56,973 nt of DNA from Planctomycetota bacterium (GCA_030836185.1 JAURQH010000029.1:1-56973); one strand, 5' to 3'. Shown: positions 44,984 through 55,819, numbered from the stretch's first letter. Numbers and translations: made by a program. Notes: generated by a model from the sequence alone, not told the origin.

Positions 44984-46807
44984 TTGGATATCAGCGTGCC
45001 CACAATGACCTGGAATGGCGAAACCGCTCTTCTGCCGATTCGTTCTGACTCAACCCCTTGGAACGATATTGTTTCACTGCGCGAAAGTCGCGGCGAAGAA
45101 GTCTTTCTTCGCAAGATGACCAAAGCCTTAAAGAAAAACTTACTTCGGCTCCCCAAGAAGACTCGCCAGCAATGGGCTACTGAATCGCTCACTCTCGAAC
45201 CTTGGGAAGAACTGTCGGCAGGCGACGAAGCACTCCGAGACTTTTGGTTGTCCTGTCAGAAACAACCCAACTCTGATGAAACGATTGCCGCGTTTCAGGC
45301 GTGGATAGAATCGCGAACTGACGGTCAAAAGTATTCACTCTGGGAGACCTGGCATCTCTTGTCAGCATTGATTTTGTCTGGTGCTCAGTTAGCCGATGCG
45401 ATTTTCTGGCAGGTTTGGAATCTTGGGGCTGAAGCCTTTCTGCAAATTCGTTCGGAACTCGACGCCCCCGACGGTGCGGAAGGAGAACTGGATGAATTTC
45501 TGATCGCGGGTGTCGAAATACGTTGGTTGGCTCTAGCCGTCTATCCTGAAATCGAAGAAGCCTCTCAACTACCAAAACAAGCACGCAAAGCCTTGTCGGA
45601 TTGGAGTGAAGGTTTTTTCCCGGTCATTGGTAATCCCGATGCCGAAGACCTGCATCGCTTACCGTGCATTTGGCGTTCGCTCGCACGAACCTCGTTGCTC
45701 TGTACCGAATTGAAAGAAAACTATTTTCGTAAGTCCGATCAGAAAGAGTTACGCAAATTACTCACCACGACATGCCGATTAGCGGGTGCGGAAGGTAGTT
45801 TGCTAATCAGCATCGACAGACTGCCTTGGAGCTTTCTGCATGAATTGAGTCAGCAAGTCGCCACGAAGAAACAGTCTGGTTTGGTCGATTTGCTCAAAAC
45901 TTACGCCTCTCCCAGCAAAGCCGGTAAAGCGAAACACAGCAAAAAGCAAAACCTCCCGAATGGCAAACCTTGTCATCAACTTGATGATTGTGCCTGGTCG
46001 GTGTTACGAACCGATTGGACGGCCGAAGCCGATTGTTGCAGCGTCCTACACCAAGACAGTTCAGTCCATCTCAATGCCCGCACACCCAAGTTGGACTTAC
46101 TGACGGGCGCGTGGGAACTTGAGATTGAAGTGAACGGCAAAGCCGTTCCGATCAACGGGGATTGGGAAGCGACCTGTTGGCATACTGATTCCGATGGAGA
46201 TTATCTCGAACTTCAACAATCACTCGCTGACGACATCACGGTTGACCGTCAGATTTTTCTCTCTCGGAAGGATCACTTTCTGTATTTCGCGGAAGTGGTT
46301 CATGTTCCCGATGATGCTGCGTTGACGGTACGTTCGAATCTCCCTTTTACGGAAGGGCTTAATCTCGCTCAGGACAAGTACACGCGGGAGTGGCAAATTA
46401 AACAAAAGAAAAAACTGGCCGCACGCCTCTTCCCGGTCGCCTTCGATCAGGAAGTTGTCAATAAGACGGACGGCCGCATTTCTGCTTCTGATACAGGAGT
46501 CACTATCGAACGGTCCTCCACGGGTAGTCAGTATTTGCCAATGGTGATTGATTGGCATCCGCATCACATTGCAGCACCGGCAGAATGGCGCAAACTCAGC
46601 ATCACGCAAGCTCGCAATGCGACTCCTTCGTTTCAGGCAGGCGGCTATCGTTTGCGGTTGGCCGAACAACATCTCTTCATGTATCGGTCAATGGTCAAGC
46701 CGTATTCTCCCCGCGCAATTTTAGGAGAACACACCTTGAACGAATCACTGATCGGTAAGTTTGATTCCGAAGGCGATGTCTTGCCTTTACTGGTTGTGGA
46801 AGAGTAA
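44984..46807 (+). CDS. Large hypothetical with heparinase-like C-terminal beta domain
   Basis: From TTG 44984, with GGAG 8 bases upstream, the protein has 607 residues; ATG 45005 is the next start. No signal peptide is seen. The first 300 residues are helical. The C-terminal part (about 340-600) looks like a beta-sandwich similar in style to heparinase II/III-like proteins (SSVHLNARTPKLDLLTGAWE, DITVDRQIFLSRKDHFLYFA). The match is by pattern only. Lack of a signal and an apparently incomplete alpha/alpha catalytic barrel argue against a working polysaccharide lyase. It is divergent from the helicase pair. Confidence 0.65.
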   Translation: MDISVPTMTWNGETALLPIRSDSTPWNDIVSLRESRGEEVFLRKMTKALKKNLLRLPKKTRQQWATESLTLEPWEELSAGDEALRDFWLSCQKQPNSDETIAAFQAWIESRTDGQKYSLWETWHLLSALILSGAQLADAIFWQVWNLGAEAFLQIRSELDAPDGAEGELDEFLIAGVEIRWLALAVYPEIEEASQLPKQARKALSDWSEGFFPVIGNPDAEDLHRLPCIWRSLARTSLLCTELKENYFRKSDQKELRKLLTTTCRLAGAEGSLLISIDRLPWSFLHELSQQVATKKQSGLVDLLKTYASPSKAGKAKHSKKQNLPNGKPCHQLDDCAWSVLRTDWTAEADCCSVLHQDSSVHLNARTPKLDLLTGAWELEIEVNGKAVPINGDWEATCWHTDSDGDYLELQQSLADDITVDRQIFLSRKDHFLYFAEVVHVPDDAALTVRSNLPFTEGLNLAQDKYTREWQIKQKKKLAARLFPVAFDQEVVNKTDGRISASDTGVTIERSSTGSQYLPMVIDWHPHHIAAPAEWRKLSITQARNATPSFQAGGYRLRLAEQHLFMYRSMVKPYSPRAILGEHTLNESLIGKFDSEGDVLPLLVVEE

Positions 46808-47602
46808 ACAGGTTGGATAAACGGCTTGAGTGGCCATAGCAAGTTGGCCTGGGGTTTCCCGAACACTCAACCGCCGTTTCAAGATGTCAAGATTTGGAGA
46901 TTCGGGGACACACCTTGACCGAATCTTGACCAAATGTTGAATCAAATCTTCCCGAATCTTGATTCCAAATCATGTGTACTCTTGAGCAAGTCGTTGGCAG
47001 CGTTCACCTTGTGTCGATCTTCATTTTGTGAAGGCGTGTCACTTTTTGACGGTGCGCATTTTCCACGTCACGCGAGATCGCTCTCTTTCTCACGTTGCAG
47101 CGGTCGTCATTGATGAACAATGAATGACACTCGAACCAGCCCCAACTGCTTGCGCAGTAGGGCTATGTTGACGTTGTCATGACATTCTAATTGCCAAAGA
47201 TCAATTCGCCCTCAGGCGAACCACGAACGCTAACTCTGGTACATCGTGTTTGGCAAGATGAGTTTGAGCGACCATTATTTTGACGCAAAGCCGCCAAGAG
47301 GCGAAGAAACGCAAAGGGTTCATTCTCTTCTTGGGTGGCACTGGCGGCTTGCCCGCCAGTGAGATGGGAGGGAACCATATTTAATTCACCGCAAAGTTCG
47401 CATAGCCCGATCTGCGCCAGCAGTCGGGATGGAGGCAAGTGTCATTCGACGTGCAATGAAACTCTCGAATCAGACGAATAAAATTATAACAGGGTGGCGG
47501 TGGGTGCTCCGTGAAACGGAAGCCCCCGGTGATTGATCGTTTGCACTATTGATTTCACCGATGATCATCTTACATGCCCACGCGAGCAAAATCATACCGC
47601 CA
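46808..47602. other. Repeat-rich non-coding region
   Basis: This 795-bp stretch has no convincing gene. It holds a split 9-bp inverted repeat (AGATTCGGG near 46900 and CCCGAATCT near 46955) and short TCTTGA-type direct repeats. TCATTG-ATGAA-CAATGA (47108-47124) is another perfect hairpin. The stretch CGCAAAGCCGCCAAGAGGCGAAGAAACGCAAAG (two near-repeats of CGCAAAG, around 47284-47316) precedes a strong hairpin at 47339-47361. A G/C-rich imperfect hairpin GCTCCGT-GAA-ACGGAAGC lies near 47508-47525. These look like dispersed intergenic repeats. The short minus-strand frame 47438-47187 is a translation of such repeat DNA and is not called. Confidence 0.6.
47339..47361. repeat. REP-like perfect hairpin
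   Basis: CACTGGCGG (47339-47347) pairs exactly with CCGCCAGTG (47353-47361) around the 5-base loop CTTGC. The sequence is the kind of short G/C-rich palindrome found many times between genes in planctomycete chromosomes. No T-run follows. A similar half motif (GCCGCCAGCGCAAGCTG) occurs near 55720 before the SDR gene. Confidence 0.75.
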
Positions 47603-47878
47603 CTAAGTTTCCTGACGATAGACGAGAATACTCTGATCGCCAGAGTGTGAGCCAAAACGATGCATGTCATGGTCAACATACATCGCACCACACTCACAGC
47701 TAAAGTCATCATTCTGCGTAGCGGGCATCAGGATTCCGCACTTTACGCAACGGTAAAGAATATTATCCGAACGAGACCAGTGATTCTCTTGGCTTGAACA
47801 ATACGGGCCGCATCCAACAAAAACAAAACCCGAAACTGTTAGGTCAAAATCAGGCTCGATAATGTCTTTATCGCTCAT
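47603..47878 (-). CDS. Small zinc-ribbon-like protein, unknown function
   Basis: From ATG 47878 (MSDKDIIEPDFDL) the protein has 91 residues; AAGG about 9 bases upstream supports this start over the longer frame to 47908. Cys residues occur as CGPYC, CVKC and CECG, suggesting a zinc-binding fold. The C-terminus (HRFGSHSGDQSILVYRQ) is a conserved-looking motif that I recall from small bacterial hypotheticals sometimes near toxin or immunity genes. No toxin is adjacent. It is followed by repeat-rich DNA and preceded by a sulfatase gene with 33 bp between. Confidence 0.6.
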   Translation of the reverse strand: MSDKDIIEPDFDLTVSGFVFVGCGPYCSSQENHWSRSDNILYRCVKCGILMPATQNDDFSCECGAMYVDHDMHRFGSHSGDQSILVYRQET

Positions 47879-47911
47879 TTCTATCGCCTTGTCACTTTGA
47901 GACTTCACCCT

Positions 47912-49330
47912 CTAAAACGGTCCCAACCTCGGTGGTAGCGGGTCCATCGTGAAGACGCTCGCGTCGAATGCGTCTTTTAACATCTGCTGTTTCAGGTCTG
48001 CATGGTCGGCGGAATTCCACAAGTTGGTGAACTCGTGCGGGTCGGTTTCCAGGTCATACAGTTCCCCTTCCTCGATGCCGTGATAGACACAGATTTTGTA
48101 GCGGTCAGTCCGCAACATCGAGCCGTAACTGCGAGGGTGTGTCCACGAGTTGTAATACTCGCAGAAGACCGAGTCCCGTATGGTCCCTTTCTCCGACTGT
48201 CCTGTCAGTTGCGGCACGAGAGAATACCCCTGCATACCGGCAGGAATATCGATGCCTGCGGCATCACACAAAGTGGGGGCCAAGTCCAGTAATTCGGTGA
48301 GATCGTCAACGACCTCGCCTTTGGAAAATTGATCGGGATAACGCATGACGAGTGGAATCCTGATCGCACCTTCATAAAAGTGCGGGCCTTTGAAGTAGAG
48401 GCCGTGGTCACCCAGCATCTCGCCGTGATCCGACATGAAAATCACCAATGTGTCGCGGGCTTGATCGGTTTCTGCCAAGGCGGCCAACATTCGCCCCACT
48501 TGATCATCGACCAATTCAATCATGGCATAATAGGCGGCGGTGACGGCACGTCGATCATCATCGGTCATCCCGCCGACATGGAATTCCCCCGGAGAGTTGT
48601 GAGCCCATTCGTGATCGAGTTGTTGGTAGGGCGTTTTGTCGTCGAGTTCTCCCGGTTGATAACTGGGCAACGGCATGTCGTCGGGATGGTAACGTGCCAG
48701 ATATTCGGGAGGTGGATCGAACGGATGATGGGGGTCAAACGGATTCCAACTGAAGAACCACGGCTCATCACGATGTCGCTTGATGAAATCGACGGCTACT
48801 TCGGTACACCAGGTCGTTTGATGTAATGCTGCCGGGACACCGTCTTTCACGTACCCGGTCGTCGGTCCGTTATAGATTTCTTCCCAACTTGTTCCTTTGG
48901 CCTTGAGCCATTGGGAATAGGCGTTCTCTTCCCAATCGGGCGGTGGATGATGGGACCACTGGAACTCGGAATATCCGTCGTCTCCACGAACTTCCACCTT
49001 ACCATCACTGCACGATGCCAGATGAAGTTTTCCCGACAGGCCACACACATAGCCTGCATCGGCAAAAATCCGACTGATGAGCGTTTCTCGCTCCGGCAAT
49101 GTTTGACCGTTTTGGCGACAACCGGTGGTTCGCGGATAACGCCCCGTCAAAAACGACGCACGACTCGGCGAACAGACGGTGCTTTGACAAAACGCATTCG
49201 TGAACGCGACGCCGTCATTGACCAAAGAGTCAACGTGCGGCGTGCGCACCGATGTGTTGCCGAGAGCCGCGATGGTGTCCCAGCGTTGTTGATCAGTACA
49301 GAGCCACAGAATATTCGGGCGCGTTGTCAT
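47912..49330 (-). CDS. Sulfatase-family hydrolase without signal peptide
   Basis: The 472-residue protein starts directly with the metal-binding segment (MTTRPNILWLCTDQQRWDTI). It has the active-site motif Cys53-S-P-S-R (TVCSPSRASFLTGRYP), GKLHL, WNPFDPHHPFDPP and MSDHGEMLGDHGL. The missing signal peptide suggests a cytosolic enzyme of the choline-sulfatase or phosphonate-hydrolase type; alternatively the start is wrong. The Cys needs conversion to formylglycine. It lies 24 bp downstream of metH, so some cotranscription is possible although no metabolic link is evident. Confidence 0.88.
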   Translation of the reverse strand: MTTRPNILWLCTDQQRWDTIAALGNTSVRTPHVDSLVNDGVAFTNAFCQSTVCSPSRASFLTGRYPRTTGCRQNGQTLPERETLISRIFADAGYVCGLSGKLHLASCSDGKVEVRGDDGYSEFQWSHHPPPDWEENAYSQWLKAKGTSWEEIYNGPTTGYVKDGVPAALHQTTWCTEVAVDFIKRHRDEPWFFSWNPFDPHHPFDPPPEYLARYHPDDMPLPSYQPGELDDKTPYQQLDHEWAHNSPGEFHVGGMTDDDRRAVTAAYYAMIELVDDQVGRMLAALAETDQARDTLVIFMSDHGEMLGDHGLYFKGPHFYEGAIRIPLVMRYPDQFSKGEVVDDLTELLDLAPTLCDAAGIDIPAGMQGYSLVPQLTGQSEKGTIRDSVFCEYYNSWTHPRSYGSMLRTDRYKICVYHGIEEGELYDLETDPHEFTNLWNSADHADLKQQMLKDAFDASVFTMDPLPPRLGPF

Positions 49331-49354
49331 GTCTGAAATTCCAGTTTGATTTCA

Positions 49355-52300
49355 TCAATCCGGGTCGTAGCCGAGATTCGGTGACAACCAGCGTTCTGTG
49401 TCTTGCAAGCTCATGCCGGTTCGCTTGGCATAGCTCTCCACCTGATCTCGCGTGATCTTATCGACCGAGAAATAGCGGCTTTCCGGGTGGGCAAAGTAGA
49501 GCCCACTGACGGATGCCATTGGGAACATCGCCATGTGTTCGGTCAATGTGATACCGGTGGATTTCTCTGCGTCCAGTAACTCCCAGAGGAGTTGCTTAGG
49601 TGTGTGGTCGGGACAAGCTGGATAGCCAAAGGCGGGGCGAATGCCACGATACTTCTCGGCGATCAAATCGTCTTGCGCGAGATCTTCTTGTTGGCCGAAA
49701 CCCCAATCGAGACGTGCTTGATGATGCAGGTATTCGGCGAACGCTTCCGCAAAACGGTCGGCTAAGGCTTTGACCATGATGGCAGAATAGTCGTCGTGAT
49801 CGGCTTCATATTTCTGGACAATTTCATCGGTCCCGAATCCGGTCGAGACGGCGAATGCTCCCAGATAATCGGTTCGCCCGGAATCAACCGGGGCAATGTA
49901 ATCCGCCAAAGAGCGAAACTCGCTTTGCCCTTTCCGTTCCCATTGCTGGCGTAACATCGGGAAGCGATACAATTCGTCTTGAGTTCCCGGCGTATAAAGA
50001 ACGACATCATCGCCGTCGGAATTTGCGGGAAAGAAACCGTAGACCGCCTTGGCCGTGAGTAACTTTTCATCCACGATTTTCTTCAGCATCGCTTGTGCAT
50101 CGTCGTAGAGCTTCTTGGCTTCTTCGCCGACAAAATCATCTTCGAAAATCTTGGGATACTTCCCTTTCAGCTCCCACGCCATGAAGAATGGCGACCAGTC
50201 GATGTAATCGACCAACTCGCTCAAAGGCAAATCATCAATGACTTTCGTGCCGGTAAAAGCCGGTTCGGGAACATCAACATTGTTCCAATCAGTCGCAAAG
50301 CGACGTTCCAGCGCCTCAGCGTAAGAGACCAGCTTTTTATCTTTTCGATCTGAGAAGGCATCGCGCTCTTTTTGTTGACGTTCCTGCACCTCGGCAATGA
50401 AGGTCTCTTTAGCATCTTTGTCGATGAGCTTCTCGACAATCGGGACACTGGTTGACGCATCGCGAACATGGACAACCGGTTGATTGTACTCGGTCGCAAT
50501 TTTCACCGACGTATGTTTGCTGCTTGTCGTCGCGCCGCCGATGAGCAACGGTTGCGTCATCCCGCGACGTTTCATTTCGCGAGCAACGATCACCATTTCA
50601 TCGAGAGACGGCGTGATCAATCCCGAAAGACCGATGATTTCGGCTCCTTCTTCGACCGCTTTGTCGAGGATCGTGTCGCAAGGCTGCATCACACCCAAGT
50701 CGATGACATCGAAGCTGTTACAGCGCAATACCACGCCGACAATATTTTTGCCGATGTCGTGAACGTCACCTTTCACCGTTGCGATCAGTACCTTACCGCG
50801 GGAGGTGGATTGATCACCCAGCTCTGCCTTTTCGGCTTCCATATAAGGTGTGAGCCAGGCGACCGATTTTTTCATCACGCGAGCACTTTTGACAACCTGC
50901 GGCAGGAACATTTTTCCTTCGCCGAACAGTTGGCCGACAACTCCCATCCCGTCCATGAGCGGGCCTTGGATGACTTCCAAAGGGCGTCCATATTTTTGAC
51001 GTGCTTCTTCGGTATCTTCGTCGATGTGATCGAGGATTCCTTTGAGGATCGCATGAGCGAGTCGCTCTTCCACTGTGCCGTCTCGCCAGGAGACTTTGTT
51101 CGGGTCCTCTTGCGTGTCCTTGGCTTTCACGGTTTCTGCGAAATCGATCAATCGTTCGGTCGCATCTTCACGACGATTGAGGAGCACGTCTTCAATATGG
51201 ACTAACAACTCGGGTTCGATCTCTTCGTAGACTTCGAGTTGACCGGCGTTAACGATGCCCATATCGAGGCCGGCTTGAATCGCGTGATATAAAAACGCCG
51301 CATTCATCGCCTCACGGACAACATTGTTCCCCCGGAATGAGAACGAGACATTGCTGACGCCGCCCGATGTGAGTGCTCCCGGACATTCTGCTTTGATTCG
51401 TTTGACGGCATCGAAGAATTCGACCGCGTAATTGGAATGTTCTTCCATTCCCGTGCCGACGGTGAGGATGTTCGGATCGAAGATGATGTCTTGTGGCGCG
51501 AAATTGGCTTCATCAGTGAGGAGCTTGTACGCACGTTTGCAAATCGAAACTTTCTGATCGGCTTCGACCGCCTGACCTTCTTCATCGAATGCCATCACCA
51601 CAACCGCCGCACCATATTGATGAGCCAAGCGGGCGTGATATAGGAACTGCTCCTCGCCTTCTTTCAGGCTGATGGAGTTAACAATCGGCTTGCCTTGCAC
51701 GCATTTCAGTCCCGCTTCGATCACGTCCCATTTGGAGGAATCAATCATGACGGGAACTGTGGCGATATCGGGTTCGGAGGCAATCAAGTTGAGAAACTTG
51801 GCCATTGCCGCTTCACTGTCGATCATCCCTTCGTCCATATTGACGTCGATGATGTTGGCCCCGTTTTCGACTTGGTCGCAGGCGACCGAGAGGGCTTGTT
51901 CGTATTGTTCCTCTTTGATGAGACGCGCAAATCGACGCGAACCGGTCACGTTGGTTCGCTCACCCACCATGATAAAAGTGGACTCAGGACGAATCGTGAC
52001 GGTTTCCAGACCGCTGTAGCGTGCGAACGAAGTTGGTTTCGATTTTCCGTGCGGCGACATGCCTTCAACGGCTTCACCGATTGCTTTTAAGTGAGCCGGT
52101 GTGCTGCCGCAACAACCGCCGACAAAGTTGAGCCAACCCTGTTCGGCAAAGTCACGCAGATGATCGGCCATTTCGGTCGGCGTCATATCGAACTCACCCA
52201 TTTCGTTGGGGAGCCCTGCATTCGGATAGCAACTGACATAGCGGTCGGTTCGATTGGCGACATCTTCGATGTACGGTCGCATTTTTGTCGGACCGAGGCC

Positions 52301-53053
52301 GCAATTTAACCCAACACTCATCATCGGAAAGTGGCCGATGGAGTTCACAAACGATTCGAGAGTTTGTGCCTGAAGCGTGCGTCCGCCATCAAAGACGGTC
52401 CCCGAGACCATGACCGGTAGCGTCATGCCTTCTTTGTTGAAGACATTTTGGATCGCAAACAAGCACGCCTTCATGTTGGCCGTGTCAAAGGAGGTCTCGG
52501 GCAGAAGAATATCGACGCCCCCTTCAATCAATCCATAAATCTGTTCGGTATAAGCGGCGACCACCTGGTCCCACGTCGCGCCGCGGAGGGAAGGGTCGTT
52601 GTCATCGATGGTTTGCGTGAGCGAGACATTCATCGGGCCGATGCTGCCCGCCACGAATCGAGGTTTGTTAGGGTTCTTGTCGGTGTATTCCTGCGCCGCC
52701 TTTTTCGCAAGTTGAACGGCGGTCCGATTCACTTCGCGTGTGTACTCGGCAAGCTGATATTCGCCCATCGAAATGGAGTTTGCGTTGAAGGTATCGGTCT
52801 CGATGATGTCCGAACCGGCATCGAGATATTGACGATGGATTTTGTCGATAATCTGAGGTTGCGTGAGCACGAGAATATCGTTGCTATTGCGCAAATCAGC
52901 AGGATGATCGGCGAATTTCTCACCCCGATAATCTTCTTCGGTCAGTTTCTCGGCGAAGATCAGCGAGCCCATCGCCCCATCAAGAACAAGAATGCGGTCG
53001 TTGAGCAGTTCTTCGAGTTGTTTTTGTGTGTCAGAAAGGGGCAATTTGGGCAT
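49355..53053 (-). CDS. metH: Cobalamin-dependent methionine synthase
   Basis: From ATG 53053 ([17 protein letters not shown]) the protein has 1232 residues and all four MetH modules. These are a homocysteine-binding domain (about 1-335, zinc Cys in GLNCGLG and [11 protein letters not shown]), a methyltetrahydrofolate domain (about 350-620, [13 protein letters not shown]), a cobalamin domain with Asp763-Val-His765-x2-Gly768 (GDVHDIGKN), and a C-terminal reactivation domain ([34 protein letters not shown]). It transfers the methyl group from 5-methyl-THF to homocysteine. TTG 53062 is a weaker alternative start. It sits 53 bp after metF. Confidence 0.97.
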   Translation of the reverse strand: MPKLPLSDTQKQLEELLNDRILVLDGAMGSLIFAEKLTEEDYRGEKFADHPADLRNSNDILVLTQPQIIDKIHRQYLDAGSDIIETDTFNANSISMGEYQLAEYTREVNRTAVQLAKKAAQEYTDKNPNKPRFVAGSIGPMNVSLTQTIDDNDPSLRGATWDQVVAAYTEQIYGLIEGGVDILLPETSFDTANMKACLFAIQNVFNKEGMTLPVMVSGTVFDGGRTLQAQTLESFVNSIGHFPMMSVGLNCGLGPTKMRPYIEDVANRTDRYVSCYPNAGLPNEMGEFDMTPTEMADHLRDFAEQGWLNFVGGCCGSTPAHLKAIGEAVEGMSPHGKSKPTSFARYSGLETVTIRPESTFIMVGERTNVTGSRRFARLIKEEQYEQALSVACDQVENGANIIDVNMDEGMIDSEAAMAKFLNLIASEPDIATVPVMIDSSKWDVIEAGLKCVQGKPIVNSISLKEGEEQFLYHARLAHQYGAAVVVMAFDEEGQAVEADQKVSICKRAYKLLTDEANFAPQDIIFDPNILTVGTGMEEHSNYAVEFFDAVKRIKAECPGALTSGGVSNVSFSFRGNNVVREAMNAAFLYHAIQAGLDMGIVNAGQLEVYEEIEPELLVHIEDVLLNRREDATERLIDFAETVKAKDTQEDPNKVSWRDGTVEERLAHAILKGILDHIDEDTEEARQKYGRPLEVIQGPLMDGMGVVGQLFGEGKMFLPQVVKSARVMKKSVAWLTPYMEAEKAELGDQSTSRGKVLIATVKGDVHDIGKNIVGVVLRCNSFDVIDLGVMQPCDTILDKAVEEGAEIIGLSGLITPSLDEMVIVAREMKRRGMTQPLLIGGATTSSKHTSVKIATEYNQPVVHVRDASTSVPIVEKLIDKDAKETFIAEVQERQQKERDAFSDRKDKKLVSYAEALERRFATDWNNVDVPEPAFTGTKVIDDLPLSELVDYIDWSPFFMAWELKGKYPKIFEDDFVGEEAKKLYDDAQAMLKKIVDEKLLTAKAVYGFFPANSDGDDVVLYTPGTQDELYRFPMLRQQWERKGQSEFRSLADYIAPVDSGRTDYLGAFAVSTGFGTDEIVQKYEADHDDYSAIMVKALADRFAEAFAEYLHHQARLDWGFGQQEDLAQDDLIAEKYRGIRPAFGYPACPDHTPKQLLWELLDAEKSTGITLTEHMAMFPMASVSGLYFAHPESRYFSVDKITRDQVESYAKRTGMSLQDTERWLSPNLGYDPD

Positions 53054-53106
53054 GGAAATCAATCAGTTCTGTCGGTTCAATCTCGGTATCTGGCGTGACC
53101 ACATCC

Positions 53107-53991
53107 TCAAATGGTGGCCGGATGAATGTCGAGAGCATCCAGGATTCGTTCGCAGGCTTCCGACTTATTGAGGACATAAAAGTGAATGCCGGGAACTCCT
53201 TGGTCCATCAACTCACGACACTGGGCAATCGCGTGTTCAACCCCGATCTCAAACTGGGCTTCTTGATCATCCTGAACGGCTTCCAATTTTTCGGCCAGCC
53301 TGTTTGGGATGACGGCTCCGCACATGGATGTAATTCGTTTGATGCGTGCGAATTCTGTGATCGGCATGATGCCGGGAACAATGGGGATCTCGATTTGCGC
53401 GTCTTGGCAGTTGTCTCTAAACTTAAAGAAGCTTTGATTATTAAAAAAGAGTTGCGTGAAAACGGCGTCGGCCCCGCTGTCCACTTTGCGTTTCAAGTTG
53501 ACCAGATCGGTTTGGGCGTCCGTCGCTTCGGGATGCTTTTCAGGATAACCGGCGACTCCGATGCCGAACTCGTCTCCAAAGTTCTCCCGAATCAAAGTGA
53601 CCAACTCATTCGCATAAGTCAGACCACCTTCGGTGGCTTCGAATTTGTCCGCTCCATCGGGGGCATCTCCTCGCAAAGCCATGATATTCTGGACACCGCG
53701 AGCCTTGGCCCGGTTCAGCCACTCGAGGAGATCCGTACGCGTCGAACCAACACAAGTGAAGTGAGCCGTTGCACTTTGCTCGAACTCATTGACCAGCCGC
53801 CCACACCATTCCAGCGTCTTTTCCTGAGTCGATCCTCCCGCTCCATAAGTGCAGGAAATAAAGGCAGGTTGGTAGCGAGTCAGCCGACTCAGATTGCTCG
53901 CGAGTGCGTTTTCTCCCGCCTCGGTTTTGGGAGGAAAGATCTCAATAGAAAGCCCAAATGGTTTGGTGTGAAAGATTTCGGGAATTTTCAT
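53107..53991 (-). CDS. metF: 5,10-methylenetetrahydrofolate reductase
   Basis: From ATG 53991 ([20 protein letters not shown]) the protein has 294 residues, normal for MetF. It is an FAD TIM-barrel with [13 protein letters not shown] (catalytic Glu), [30 protein letters not shown] and VPGIMPIT. It reduces methylene-THF to methyl-THF, the methyl donor for MetH encoded next. A TTG at 54036 would add 15 residues. The pair metF-metH faces away from ahcY, placing the folate and homocysteine arms of the methyl cycle at one locus. Confidence 0.95.
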   Translation of the reverse strand: MKIPEIFHTKPFGLSIEIFPPKTEAGENALASNLSRLTRYQPAFISCTYGAGGSTQEKTLEWCGRLVNEFEQSATAHFTCVGSTRTDLLEWLNRAKARGVQNIMALRGDAPDGADKFEATEGGLTYANELVTLIRENFGDEFGIGVAGYPEKHPEATDAQTDLVNLKRKVDSGADAVFTQLFFNNQSFFKFRDNCQDAQIEIPIVPGIMPITEFARIKRITSMCGAVIPNRLAEKLEAVQDDQEAQFEIGVEHAIAQCRELMDQGVPGIHFYVLNKSEACERILDALDIHPATI

Positions 53992-54306
53992 ATGCGACAA
54001 GCCTTGGCTTCCATCGACAATTTCTATCAGTTTCAAAAGTCGAACCGGGTGTCTCAGTATTGAGAGTTCACCGCGAATTCCTTATCTTAGTCCAGAAGTG
54101 AAGCGTTCGACAGGTCATGAGGACTACTTGTTCGTCCTGTTTTAGAGATAATCTCCTGTCATAATCGTTTTTCTGAGGATTCTGGTTATCACAACCTGCT
54201 GACTACGGTTTATTACCTCGTAGCATATTGATGAAGTCACTCATCTGTCACGATCCACTAAATCTCACTATTCAATAGCAGTCACAGTCCAACAGAAGGA
54301 AATCGC
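53992..54306. other. Divergent regulatory region between metF and ahcY
   Basis: The 315 bp between two methyl-cycle operons should carry their promoters and any shared control. Seen: GAGATAATCTC (about 54147-54157, near-perfect palindrome) and a weak hairpin AGGAC...GTCCT followed by TTTT (about 54119-54145, plus strand). I looked for SAH, SAM and cobalamin riboswitch cores on both strands and cannot claim any by eye. Confidence 0.45.
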
Positions 54307-55635
54307 ATGTCGACCACGACACCTCTCCCTTACAAAGTCAAAGATCTTGAATTGGCGGCACTAGGCCGCAAAGAGATCGAACTCGCCGAGATCGAGATGC
54401 CCGGCCTGATGGCTCTTCGCGAAAAGTATGGAGAATCCAAGCCTCTCAAAGGAGCACGCATTGCCGGTTGTCTGCATATGACCATCCAGACAGCCGTCCT
54501 GATTGAAACACTGATTGAGCTGGGAGCCGAAGTTCGCTGGTCGAGCTGCAACATTTTCTCCACACAAAATCATGCTGCTGCTGCAATGGCTGCCGCCGGG
54601 GTCCCCGTCTTTGCATGGAAGGGGATGTCAGAAGACGAATTCTGGTGGTGCATCGAACAGACATTGGTCTGGCCCGATGGTCAATGTCTCAACATGATTC
54701 TCGACGACGGTGGAGACTTGACCGCCTTAGTTCATGACAAGCATCCCGAAATGCTGGAAGAGATCAAAGGTCTCTCGGAAGAAACAACCACGGGAATCAA
54801 AACACTCCGCAAGCTCATCAAAGATGGCAAGTTGGGTGTTCCCGCGATCAACGTCAACGACTCTGTCACTAAAAGTAAGTTCGACAACTTGTATGGATGT
54901 CGCGAGTCACTCGCCGATGGTATCAAGCGTGCGACCGACGTGATGGTGGCCGGTAAAGTTGTTGTTGTCGCCGGTTACGGCGATGTCGGAAAAGGTTGTG
55001 CCGATGCCATGAAGGGCTTGGGAGCCCGTGTGATTGTCACCGAGATTGATCCCATCTGTGCCTTGCAAGCTTCCATGGAAGGTTTCCAAGTCACCAATAT
55101 GTCCGAAGCCTCCGCTTTGGGAGACATCTTTGTCACCACCACCGGTAACAAAGACATCATTCGTCCCGAGCACTTTGAAAAGATGCGGCACAACGCCATT
55201 GTCTGCAATATCGGACACTTCGACACCGAAATCGATGTGGCGTTTCTCAATAATACAGAGAGCATCACACTCGATCGGATCAAAGACGAGAACAACGAAG
55301 GTGGTCCCGTCGATAAGTACACCTTCGCCAACGGCAAGTCGATCCTGCTATTGGCTGAAGGCCGTTTGGTCAACCTCGGCTGTGCGACCGGTCATCCGTC
55401 ATTCGTGATGTCGAACAGTTTCACAAACCAGGTGATGGCACAAATTGAATTGTGGGAGAACTCCGACAAGTACGAGAATGATCTTTACATGTTGCCGAAG
55501 CAACTCGACGAAGAAGTGGCTCGCTTGCACCTCGAAAAGATCGGCATCGTGCTCGAAGAACTGACCAAAGACCAAGCCGACTACATCGGCGTTTCAGTCG
55601 AAGGCCCTTACAAGCCAGAGCATTACCGCTATTGA
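54307..55635 (+). CDS. ahcY: Adenosylhomocysteinase
   Basis: The 442-residue protein hydrolyses S-adenosylhomocysteine to homocysteine and adenosine, feeding MetH. Motifs include [40 protein letters not shown], the NAD-binding [36 protein letters not shown] and the C-terminal KPEHYRY. AAGGAA about 7 bases before ATG 54307 supports the start. It ends at a strong terminator 31 bp downstream. Confidence 0.98.
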   Translation: MSTTTPLPYKVKDLELAALGRKEIELAEIEMPGLMALREKYGESKPLKGARIAGCLHMTIQTAVLIETLIELGAEVRWSSCNIFSTQNHAAAAMAAAGVPVFAWKGMSEDEFWWCIEQTLVWPDGQCLNMILDDGGDLTALVHDKHPEMLEEIKGLSEETTTGIKTLRKLIKDGKLGVPAINVNDSVTKSKFDNLYGCRESLADGIKRATDVMVAGKVVVVAGYGDVGKGCADAMKGLGARVIVTEIDPICALQASMEGFQVTNMSEASALGDIFVTTTGNKDIIRPEHFEKMRHNAIVCNIGHFDTEIDVAFLNNTESITLDRIKDENNEGGPVDKYTFANGKSILLLAEGRLVNLGCATGHPSFVMSNSFTNQVMAQIELWENSDKYENDLYMLPKQLDEEVARLHLEKIGIVLEELTKDQADYIGVSVEGPYKPEHYRY

Positions 55636-55666
55636 TTTTCGGAGTTATCAAACGATTAAAATCCAA

Positions 55667-55697
55667 CCTTCGAGCCATACGGCTCGAAGGTTTTTTT
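55667..55697 (+). terminator. Rho-independent terminator of ahcY
   Basis: CCTTCGAGCC (55667-55676) pairs perfectly with GGCTCGAAGG (55681-55690) around the loop ATAC and is followed by seven T. This is a classic intrinsic terminator. Confidence 0.96.
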
Positions 55698-55779
55698 GTC
55701 GGTTGTTAACCTGAAAATGAGCCGCCAGCGCAAGCTGACCGGGAAGATTGATTCACAAGCCATCTAATCGTCACACAAC

Positions 55780-55796
55780 GGTCCTCACAGAGGACC
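55780..55796. repeat. Perfect hairpin in leader of SDR gene
   Basis: GGTCCTC (55780-55786) and GAGGACC (55790-55796) form a 7-bp stem with loop ACA, 23 bp before the ATG at 55820. It is not followed by T, so it is a leader hairpin or operator rather than a terminator. Confidence 0.5.
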
Positions 55797-55819
55797 CTAC
55801 AAAAATAACATTGAAATTT

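Noticed and set aside
47187-47438. 83-residue minus-strand frame
   Set aside because: It translates the CGCAAAG-type repeat and the REP-like hairpin, a common source of spurious proteins; no start signal or family pattern is seen.
50468-51205. Plus-strand open frame of 245 residues opposite metH
   Set aside because: It is fully antisense to conserved MetH domains; codon bias of metH alone explains the open frame.
53026-54063. 345-residue plus-strand open frame opposite metF
   Set aside because: It covers metF antisense and shows no domain; the minus-strand MetF is certain.
53992-54306. SAH, SAM or cobalamin riboswitch upstream of metF or ahcY
   Set aside because: No recognisable conserved core or B12 box was found on either strand by eye; it needs a covariance-model search.
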